From Phycisphaeraceae bacterium (GTDB lineage Bacteria; Planctomycetota; Phycisphaerae; Phycisphaerales; UBA1924), in contig JAHBXL010000013.1 in assembly GCA_019636495.1 (NCBI GenBank), positions 62,001-126,000 of the forward strand: a stretch of DNA of 64,000 bases. Reading direction: 5' to 3'. Both the position numbers and the translations under genes were made by a program. Below are positions 1 through 7,733 of the stretch, piece by piece. How positions within the stretch are numbered: position 1 is the first letter of the stretch; each line of letters opens with the position of its first letter. The notes beneath the pieces were generated by a model that saw only the letters and a program-made list of their open reading frames with translations, had not been told where the DNA came from and did no database searches.

Positions 1-154
1 CCGTGCGGCGGGCGTTCGCACGCCAAGAAGTTCGCCGGAGCCGTCCGTGCAGCACCCGTCCGCGCAGGCGATGCGCACTTTGTGCGCAGTGCCGGCCTCC
101 TCGCGATCCCGCGCCCCCATCAAGCCGTATGGACGCCGTTGGGCATCCATCCGA

Positions 155-160
155 TAGACT
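155..160 (+). promoter_or_regulatory. -10-like TAGACT before the UbiA-family gene
   Basis: The hexamer TAGACT lies 11 bases before the ATG at 172. There is no purine-rich ribosome-binding site between them, so transcription probably starts only a few bases before the ATG. Further upstream, a 7-bp inverted repeat with a TTT loop (72-88, TGCGCAC/GTGCGCA) is the only structure seen in bases 1-154. Confidence 0.35.
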
Positions 161-171
161 CGCGACCGACC

Positions 172-1200
172 ATGGCCGCCGAAACCGAGCAAGTCCATTC
201 CCCGGCCCTTGCCGCCCCGCGGCCGAAGGGGCTCGCGCGCGACCTGCTGCGTCTGGCGCGGCCCAAGCAATGGGTCAAGAGTGGGTTCGTGCTCATCGGC
301 CCGATGTATGGGCTGGCCGACCTGGCGCGGGAGAACACGTCCGTGGCGGATTGGACTGTGGTCGCGCTCGGTGCGGTCGGCGCGGTGCTGGCCTTCGGCT
401 TTGCCGCCAGCGCGGGGTATGTCGTCAACGATCTGCGCGACCGCGAGCAGGATCTCGCGCACCCGCGCAAGAGCCGGCGACCCATCGCGGCGGGCAGGGT
501 GAGCATCAGCGCGGCCCGGGTGTATGCGGGTGTTCTGGCCGCTCTCTCGCTGGGCGCTGTGCTGATGGTCGGCGCGGGTCCATGGGGAGAGAGTGGCGAC
601 GACCTTTCGACACTGCCGCGAACACTGCTCGGGCTGTGCGTGCTGCTTTACGCGGCGAACACGCTGCTGTACTCGCTGGTCTTCAAGCGGGCCGCGGTTC
701 TTGACGTGGTCAGTCTTGCGATGGGCTTTGTTCTGCGGGTGCTGGGCGGGTGCGCGGCGTTGGGGATCGCCCCATCGGCATGGCTTCTGAGTTGCACGTT
801 CTTTGTGTCCATGTTTCTTGCGCTGGGCAAGCGGCTGGGCGAGCGACGGACGTTGGGCGCCGATGCCGCGGCGGCCCGTGGCGTGCAGGCGCTGTACACC
901 GACGACTTCCTGCGCATGTCGGTGGTGGTGACCGGCGTGGCGACGTTGCTGAGTTACTCAGACTACGTCGTGGCGCAGAGCGAGACCTACACCTATGGCT
1001 TCAACCTGCTGTGGCTCACGATCCTCCCCGCGACCTACGGCCTGCTGCGGTGCATAGTGCTCATCGAGCGCGGCGTGTACGACGACCCGACCGAACTGGC
1101 CACGCGCGACCGGCCCTTCCAGGCGGCGTGCGCGGTGTTCGGCCTGCTCACCATCGCGCTGCTGGTTGGCGTGAAACTGGGCTGGCTGGCGGGGGCGTGA
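172..1200 (+). CDS. UbiA-family prenyltransferase, DPPR-synthase type
   Basis: A 342-residue integral membrane protein of the UbiA superfamily. The conserved aspartate motif is NDLRDREQD (residues 86-94), followed by the HPRKSRRPIAAG loop; the second half holds DVVSLAMGFVLR near 178-188. RPKQWVK at 30-36 is typical of the subgroup that includes decaprenyl-phosphate phosphoribose synthase, which joins a phosphoribosyl group to a polyprenyl phosphate at the membrane. About eight hydrophobic helices follow. I start at 172 because the first 30 codons of the longer frame (from 82) do not resemble a membrane protein. The ars operon downstream looks unrelated and has its own promoter. The family call is firm; the exact substrate is inferred from the RPKQWVK motif. 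Confidence 0.85.
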   Translation: MAAETEQVHSPALAAPRPKGLARDLLRLARPKQWVKSGFVLIGPMYGLADLARENTSVADWTVVALGAVGAVLAFGFAASAGYVVNDLRDREQDLAHPRKSRRPIAAGRVSISAARVYAGVLAALSLGAVLMVGAGPWGESGDDLSTLPRTLLGLCVLLYAANTLLYSLVFKRAAVLDVVSLAMGFVLRVLGGCAALGIAPSAWLLSCTFFVSMFLALGKRLGERRTLGADAAAARGVQALYTDDFLRMSVVVTGVATLLSYSDYVVAQSETYTYGFNLLWLTILPATYGLLRCIVLIERGVYDDPTELATRDRPFQAACAVFGLLTIALLVGVKLGWLAGA

Positions 1201-1278
1201 TCGCCTGCTTGTGAGGCCGGCGCGAAGGCATGGATGCACAGGCCGCGGTGCAAGCGCGAAAATCCGGAGAAAAGACCC

Positions 1279-1313
1279 TTGACATGGAGCGGGCCGGATG
1301 CAATACTTGCATC
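1279..1313 (+). promoter_or_regulatory. arsR promoter with overlapping palindromic operator
   Basis: TTGACA at 1279-1284 is followed after 17 bases by AATACT at 1302-1307, a good -35/-10 pair. The -10 sits inside a perfect 7-bp inverted repeat, GATGCAA (1297-1303) and TTGCATC (1307-1313), with a 3-base spacer. The ATG of arsR follows at once at 1314, where transcription should begin. A repressor bound here would cover the -10 and the start point, as expected for autoregulation by ArsR. Confidence 0.7.
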
Positions 1314-1754
1314 ATGGTGCAAATACGCAATGGATCCTCCGCCGCACGCCGGGCCAGCAAGGCCGCTCGTCGCCCAGCCTCCCCCAAGCAGGCCGCGGCA
1401 CGGAAGTCGCCGCTGGATGCGCTCCTCGACCCCGGACTCTTCAAGGCCCTGTGCGACCCCACGCGGGTGAGCCTCCTGGCCTGCCTGGCCAAGTGCGGCC
1501 GCGCGTGCTCCGTCGGCGAGGTCGCCGAGTGCTGCCGTGTCGACCTGTCGGTCGTGTCGCGGCATCTGTCGCAACTGGCCGAAGCCGGCGTGCTGGAGCC
1601 GACCAGGCAGGGCCGAACGGTGCTCTACGCCGTGCGCTTCACCGACCTTTCCGCGAGACTGCGGGCGCTGGCCGACGCGATCGATTCGTGCTGCCCGGAT
1701 GGCGCGTGCGGCACAGGCTGTGGCGGCGATGGAGCGGGAGGATGTTGTGGCTGA
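1314..1754 (+). CDS. arsR: ArsR/SmtB-family arsenic repressor
   Basis: A 146-residue winged-helix repressor. The helix-turn-helix core runs about 40-115 (LFKALCDPTRVSLLACLA, then VVSRHLSQLAEAGVL). Cysteines cluster at 57, 61, 65, 73 and 74, and the tail after residue 125 holds six more (126, 127, 132, 136, 144, 145), which could bind As(III). ArsR proteins leave DNA when As(III) or Sb(III) binds. ATG 1314 is chosen because the -10 hexamer lies six bases upstream, implying a leaderless mRNA; an upstream in-frame start at 1230 would put the promoter inside the gene. It overlaps arsC by 8 bases, so the two are translationally coupled. Which cysteines sense arsenic cannot be told from sequence alone. 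Confidence 0.85.
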   Translation: MVQIRNGSSAARRASKAARRPASPKQAAARKSPLDALLDPGLFKALCDPTRVSLLACLAKCGRACSVGEVAECCRVDLSVVSRHLSQLAEAGVLEPTRQGRTVLYAVRFTDLSARLRALADAIDSCCPDGACGTGCGGDGAGGCCG

Positions 1755-2196
1755 ATCACGAAGCAAACCGGGTGTGCTGTTCCTGTGCACAGGCAACTCG
1801 TGCCGCAGCCAGATGGCCGAGGGGTTCGCCCGCGCGCTGCGCGGCGACGTACTCGAAGCCCACTCGGCCGGCACGAAACCGCACGGGCTGAACCCGCTGG
1901 CGGTGAGGGCGATGGCCGAGGTCGGCATCGACATCTCGGCGCACACCTCCAAAACCCCGCAGGATCTCGCCGCGGCGGGCGTGCGGCTCGATGTGGTGGT
2001 GACCGTCTGCGATTCGGCCCACGAATCGTGCCCGGTGATTCCCGGCGCGCGGATCGTGCACGCAGGGTTCGATGACCCGCCGCGGCTGGCCCGGGACGCG
2101 GCGAGCGAGGAGGAAGCAATGGTGCATTACCGGCGCGTGCGGGATGAGATCCGCGCGTACGTCGAATCGCTCCCGGGGGTGCTGGGGCTGGGTTGA
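1747..2196 (+). CDS. arsC: Arsenate reductase, thioredoxin-coupled LMW-phosphatase type
   Basis: A 149-residue cytosolic enzyme that reduces arsenate to arsenite. The phosphatase-like P-loop CTGNSCR (Cys14 to Arg20) is followed by the resolving pair Cys88 and Cys95 in CDSAHESCP. This seven-residue spacing matches the Staphylococcus/Bacillus type that is recycled by thioredoxin. The GTG at 1747 is preferred because GGAGG (1737-1741) lies five bases before it; an ATG at 1729 in the same frame has no such site. It overlaps the end of arsR and is followed by arsM, so its product can be either methylated or exported by Acr3. Confidence 0.9.
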   Translation: MAESRSKPGVLFLCTGNSCRSQMAEGFARALRGDVLEAHSAGTKPHGLNPLAVRAMAEVGIDISAHTSKTPQDLAAAGVRLDVVVTVCDSAHESCPVIPGARIVHAGFDDPPRLARDAASEEEAMVHYRRVRDEIRAYVESLPGVLGLG

Positions 2197-2260
2197 GTGC
2201 TGATCTTCTGACTGTTACCGCGCTGCGTGCAGCGCACCTCGAACACGAAAGGAAACGGAC

Positions 2261-3352
2261 ATGAACACGACCACGACAAACACGAAGCGCGATGATGCCT
2301 CCTGCGGGTGCGGACCGAGTTGCTGCGGCGGCGAGGAAATGCGAAACAAGGCGGCCACGGCAGCCGGCGCGGCTCAAACTCCGGTCGATGTTGCCGCGGC
2401 GGATGCGGTGCGGGAGAAGGTGCGCGCCGGGTATGGGCAGATCGCGCGGAGCGGCGGGTGGAATGCCTCGGAAGGGGCGCAGCCCGTGTCCGGCTGCTGT
2501 TCCACATCCGCTGCGCCGGCCGCGAAGCCCGCCAAGTCGTCCTCGGGCTGCTGCGGCGGGTCATCGGCGGCGGCCGCCGCCGGCGCCAAGGCGGGCGGGG
2601 GGGGTGGGTGTTGCGGCCCGGCGACGTTCTCGCCGGAGCAGTTGGCCGCGGCGATCGGGTATTCACAGAGCGACCTCGCGGCGACGCCCGAGAGCGCGAA
2701 CATGGGCCTGTCGTGCGGGAACCCGACGGCGATCGCCGCGCTCAAGCCCGGCGAAGTGGTGATCGATCTCGGCTCCGGCGGCGGGTTCGATTGCTTCGTC
2801 GCCGGGCCGAAGGTTGGCGCGACGGGTCGCGTGATCGGCATCGACATGACGCCGGACATGCTGAGCAAGGCGCGAAAGAACATCGCCTCGTACACGAAGC
2901 AGTCCGGGCTGAGCAATGTCGAGTTCCGGCTGGGGGAGATCGAGAACATCCCGGTCGCGGATGCGACGGCGGATGTCGTGATCAGCAACTGCGTGCTGAA
3001 CCTTTCGCCCGACAAGCCGCGCGTGTGGAAGGAGATCGCGCGCGTGCTCAAGCCGGGCGGGCGCGTGGCGGTGTCGGACCTTGCGCTGCTGCGTCCTCTG
3101 CCGGAATCGGTCCGGGCCGACGTCGAAGCGCTCATCGGCTGCATCGCCGGCGCGGTGCTGGTCGAGGAGACGCGTGCGCAGATGATCGCGGCGGGTCTGA
3201 CGGAGATCGTCCTGACGCCCAAGCCGTCGTACATCGAGGCGATGACGGACTGGCAGGACCCGCTCTACCGCAAGATCATCGAGGCCTTGCCCGCGGGCGC
3301 CAAGCCGGGCGATTACATCACGAGCCTGGACATCGCGGCACGGAAGGGTTGA
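2261..3352 (+). CDS. arsM: Arsenite S-adenosylmethionine methyltransferase
   Basis: A 363-residue enzyme that methylates As(III) with S-adenosylmethionine. The SAM-binding motif is IDLGSGGGF (168-176). Three cysteines correspond to the usual arsenite-binding set: Cys152 in GLSCGNP, Cys244 in SNCVLNL and Cys294 in LIGCIAG. The first 120 residues are unusual: four cysteine clusters (15/17/21/22, 79/80, 97/98, 117/118) sit in Gly/Ala/Ser-rich linkers. Only the first cluster and the VREKVRAGYG segment are common in the family. AGGA at 2250-2253 precedes the ATG. It lies between arsC and acr3 in one operon. The extra clusters may pre-bind arsenite, which is inference. Confidence 0.9.
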   Translation: MNTTTTNTKRDDASCGCGPSCCGGEEMRNKAATAAGAAQTPVDVAAADAVREKVRAGYGQIARSGGWNASEGAQPVSGCCSTSAAPAAKPAKSSSGCCGGSSAAAAAGAKAGGGGGCCGPATFSPEQLAAAIGYSQSDLAATPESANMGLSCGNPTAIAALKPGEVVIDLGSGGGFDCFVAGPKVGATGRVIGIDMTPDMLSKARKNIASYTKQSGLSNVEFRLGEIENIPVADATADVVISNCVLNLSPDKPRVWKEIARVLKPGGRVAVSDLALLRPLPESVRADVEALIGCIAGAVLVEETRAQMIAAGLTEIVLTPKPSYIEAMTDWQDPLYRKIIEALPAGAKPGDYITSLDIAARKG

Positions 3353-3449
3353 GGCCCGCAGGCGTCCTGGCGGCCCGAGGTGATCGGCCGACCTGCGCCA
3401 TCGGCGGAAGCATCCGGTCAGAAGCGGACTCTTGCGATTTGGAGTTTCG

Positions 3450-4637
<1,188 letters not shown>

Positions 4638-4667
4638 TTCCCCATCGCCGCGGCGGCCGCGCATTTC

Positions 4668-4673
4668 TACGCT
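4668..4673 (+). promoter_or_regulatory. -10-like TACGCT with a probable leaderless start
   Basis: TACGCT ends five bases before the ATG at 4679 and there is no ribosome-binding site. Transcription would start at or within one base of the ATG. No TTGACA-like -35 is present 16-18 bases upstream. Confidence 0.35.
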
Positions 4674-4678
4674 CCTGC

Positions 4679-7432
4679 ATGTCCTCGGAACCGAGCAGAC
4701 AATGGCACGCGCTCACCGCCGACGATGCCGTGCGCGAACGGTCGTCCGATGCGCAGCGCGGTCTGAGCGCCGCCGAGGCCGCGGAGCGGCTGCGGCGCGA
4801 TGGGCCCAATCAGATTTCGACGCGCCGCCAACGCCCGTGGTGGGTGCGCCTGCTCCTGCAGTTCCACGCCCCGCTGATCTACATCCTTCTGGCGGCCTCG
4901 CTGGTGACGCTCCTGCTCGGCGAGCGGCTCGACAGCGCGGTGATCTTCGCCGTGGTGCTGGTCAACGCGCTCATCGGCTATGTGCAGGAGGCCCGGGCCG
5001 TCAAGGCCATCGACGCGCTGGCGCGATCGATGAAGATGGAATCGGTCGTCGTGCGCGAAGGCCGGCGCGCGCGGATCGACGCCGCGGGCCTCGTCGTGGG
5101 CGACATCGTCGCCATCGAGGCCGGCGACCGCGTGCCGGCGGACCTGCGGCTGCTGCTGGCGCGCGAACTGCACGTCGATGAGTCGGCGCTCACGGGCGAG
5201 AGCAAGGCGGTCTCCAAGCGGTGCGATGTGCTCGACGATGCCACCGTGCTGGCCGATCGGCGCAACATGGCCTACGCCGGTTCGCTGGTCACGCGCGGCA
5301 CCGCGCTCGGGCTGGTGGTCGAGACCGCCGACCGGACCGAGGTGGGCCGCATCAGCGGATTGATCGCCGCCGCTGACGATCTCGCCACGCCCCTGACGCG
5401 CAAGATCGCGTCGTTCAGCAAGGTCCTGCTGTGGGTCATTCTCGCGGTGGCCGCGGCGTCGTTCCTCGTGGGCATCGTCCGCGGACGAGAGGCGATGGAG
5501 ATGTTCATGGCCTCGGTCGCGCTGGCCGTCAGCGCGATCCCCGAAGGCCTGCCCGCTGCGGTGACGGTGATGCTCGCCATCGGCGTGGGGCACATGGCGG
5601 CGCGACGAGCGGTCATCCGGCGTCTTCCCGCGGTCGAGGCGCTGGGCAGCACCACCGTTATCTGTTCGGACAAGACGGGCACTCTGACCCAGAACCAGAT
5701 GACGGTCCGTGCCGCGCGGGTCGGCGCATCGGAGTACGTCTTCACAGGCTCGGGGTACGACCCGGCCGGGGAGGTGCGCACCGCCGCCGAAGATCGGCAG
5801 GTCGATGCTTCGTCGCATCCGACGTTGGTGGACCTGCTCCGGTGCGCCGTGCTGTGCAACGACGCCGCGCTGCATCGCGAGGATGGCACGCAGACGGGTT
5901 GGCGCATCGAGGGTGACCCGACCGAGGCCGCGCTGCTGGTCGCGGCACGAAAACTCGGCGATTCTCGTCTCAATGCCGCCGCGGCGGAGTCGCACGCGCA
6001 CCGCGTCGGCGTCGTTCCGTTCGAGTCCGAGCGGCAGTACATGGGGACGCTGCACGCCGGTGGCGCCGTCCCGCCTCTGGTGTGCGTGAAGGGCTCGGTC
6101 GAGCGTGTGCTCGGAATGTGCGACCATGCCGCCGCGACCGATGGCCAGATCGGTCCGGTCGATCCCGACGCTGTGCACGACGCCGCGACGCGGCTGGCCT
6201 CGCAGGGTCTTCGCGTGCTGGCCTTTGCGCAGCGCGATGCCGTGCCCGGGGAGCGCGATCTTGACGCGGACACACTCGAACGCTCGCGAGGCCTGGTGTT
6301 CCTTGGCCTTGTCGGCATGCTCGATCCGCCGCGGGAGGAGGCGATTCGCGCCGTCGCGGCGTGTCGCGCCGCGGGGGTGCGGGTCAAGATGATCACGGGA
6401 GATCATGCGGCGACCGCGGCGTCGATCGCGGGCATGATGGGCATCGACGCAAGCGGAGACGGGCCGGGCGCTGCGCCGCGCGTTCTCACTGGCGCGCAGA
6501 TGGCCGCGATTCCGGACGAGCGCCTTCCCGACGAGGCGGAGTCGACGGCGGTCTTTGCGCGCATGACCCCCGAGCAGAAACTGCGGCTGGTGAAGGCTCT
6601 GCAGAGCCGCGGGCACATCGTCGCCATGACCGGCGACGGCGTGAACGATGCGCCGGCCCTCAAGCAGGCCGACATCGGTGTGGCGATGGGGATCGCAGGG
6701 ACCGAGGCGGCCAAGGACGCGGCGGACATGGTGCTGGCCGACGATAACTTCGCGTCGATCGCCGCGGCCGTGGAGGAGGGGCGGGCGGTCTTTGCCAATC
6801 TCGTGAAGTTCATCGTCTGGACGCTCCCGACCAACGGCGGGCAGGCACTGGTGATCATCTCGGGCGTGGCGATGGGCACCGCGCTGCCCATCTTGCCCAC
6901 GCACGCGCTGTATGTGAACATGGCCACGGCGGTGTTGCTCGGCATCCCGCTGGTCTTCGAGGCCAAGGACCCGGAAGTCATGTCCCGCCCGCCGCGAGAC
7001 CCGCGCAGGCCGATCTTCACTTTCGAACTGTTCATGCGGTCCGGGCTGGTTTCGATCCTGCTGTGCGTGGCCTCGGCGGGGCTGTTCCACTGGGAACTGG
7101 CGCGGGGCGAGGGCGAGGCCTCGGCACGCACCGCGGCCGTGACGGCGATCGTGGTTGCGCAGGCGTTCTACCTGTTCAGCAGCCGCGCCCTGCTCCGTCC
7201 GGCATGGGCCGTGCCCCTGTTGAGCAACGGCTGGCTGTGGGCGGGCATCGCCGCCATGGCAGCGCTGCAGGTGGCGTTCGTCCACGCGCCGTTCATGAAC
7301 GCCGTGTTCCACTCCGCCCCGCTGGATGGACAGGCCTGGACACGCATTTTCGCCGCGGGCGCGGCGGTGCTGGTGATCGTCGAAGCCGAGAAGGCCATCC
7401 GCTGTCTTCTCGGCGCGGGAGGCGAGGCCTGA
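4679..7432 (+). CDS. P2-type cation-transporting ATPase
   Basis: A 917-residue P-type ATPase that pumps cations across the inner membrane. Visible parts, in order: an N-terminal cation-ATPase domain (1-60), the actuator motif LTGES (near 176), PEGLP in helix M4, the phosphorylation site DKTGTLT (Asp331), the hinge GDGVNDAP (about 651-658), and four or more C-terminal helices. PEGLP and the absence of a CPC metal motif place it among Ca2+/Na+/K+/H+-type pumps rather than heavy-metal pumps. It lies only 41 bases after acr3, yet a TACGCT hexamer suggests its own leaderless transcript. The ion cannot be named from sequence; a link to arsenic is not supported. Confidence 0.88.
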   Translation: MSSEPSRQWHALTADDAVRERSSDAQRGLSAAEAAERLRRDGPNQISTRRQRPWWVRLLLQFHAPLIYILLAASLVTLLLGERLDSAVIFAVVLVNALIGYVQEARAVKAIDALARSMKMESVVVREGRRARIDAAGLVVGDIVAIEAGDRVPADLRLLLARELHVDESALTGESKAVSKRCDVLDDATVLADRRNMAYAGSLVTRGTALGLVVETADRTEVGRISGLIAAADDLATPLTRKIASFSKVLLWVILAVAAASFLVGIVRGREAMEMFMASVALAVSAIPEGLPAAVTVMLAIGVGHMAARRAVIRRLPAVEALGSTTVICSDKTGTLTQNQMTVRAARVGASEYVFTGSGYDPAGEVRTAAEDRQVDASSHPTLVDLLRCAVLCNDAALHREDGTQTGWRIEGDPTEAALLVAARKLGDSRLNAAAAESHAHRVGVVPFESERQYMGTLHAGGAVPPLVCVKGSVERVLGMCDHAAATDGQIGPVDPDAVHDAATRLASQGLRVLAFAQRDAVPGERDLDADTLERSRGLVFLGLVGMLDPPREEAIRAVAACRAAGVRVKMITGDHAATAASIAGMMGIDASGDGPGAAPRVLTGAQMAAIPDERLPDEAESTAVFARMTPEQKLRLVKALQSRGHIVAMTGDGVNDAPALKQADIGVAMGIAGTEAAKDAADMVLADDNFASIAAAVEEGRAVFANLVKFIVWTLPTNGGQALVIISGVAMGTALPILPTHALYVNMATAVLLGIPLVFEAKDPEVMSRPPRDPRRPIFTFELFMRSGLVSILLCVASAGLFHWELARGEGEASARTAAVTAIVVAQAFYLFSSRALLRPAWAVPLLSNGWLWAGIAAMAALQVAFVHAPFMNAVFHSAPLDGQAWTRIFAAGAAVLVIVEAEKAIRCLLGAGGEA

Positions 7433-7733
7433 CGGCCGAACCGCCACCGACGGACCCGACGCCGGTATCAGGCCATCGGCCATCCGGCGCGCACGCGCAA
7501 TGCCCGCGCTTCGGGCCTTTGGGTCGGCGGTTCGGCTAAACTCAAGCCGCCGTCCGGGCGCGGACCGACGGCCCATGGCTTTTCCCCCGCCGCGCACGTG
7601 CGTACGTCCGCTTCCGACCCTCTCAGCGCCGCCCCGGTCCGCCTTCCAATGTGCACGGTCCCGCGGCGAGCCGAACAGCGATCCAGTCCCCGTCCCATCG
7701 GGTAAGTCCCGTCCATTCCGGCAAGGAGCAGGC
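7433..7733 (+). other. 301-base untranslated region with inverted repeat and TAAACT
   Basis: No gene is seen here. An 11-bp arm GCCGAACCGCC (7435-7445) is matched by its exact reverse complement GGCGGTTCGGC (7526-7536), 80 bases further on. The right arm is joined directly to TAAACT (7537-7542), a -10-like hexamer that would give the metalloprotease mRNA a leader of about 185 bases. The function of the repeat is unknown. Confidence 0.4.

Noticed and set aside
3..704. Open frame at the left edge
   Set aside because: It overlaps the UbiA gene in another frame, has biased Arg/Ala composition and no motif.
958..1952. Antisense frames over the ars genes
   Set aside because: They contradict the clear arsR and arsC motifs and the promoter on the plus strand.
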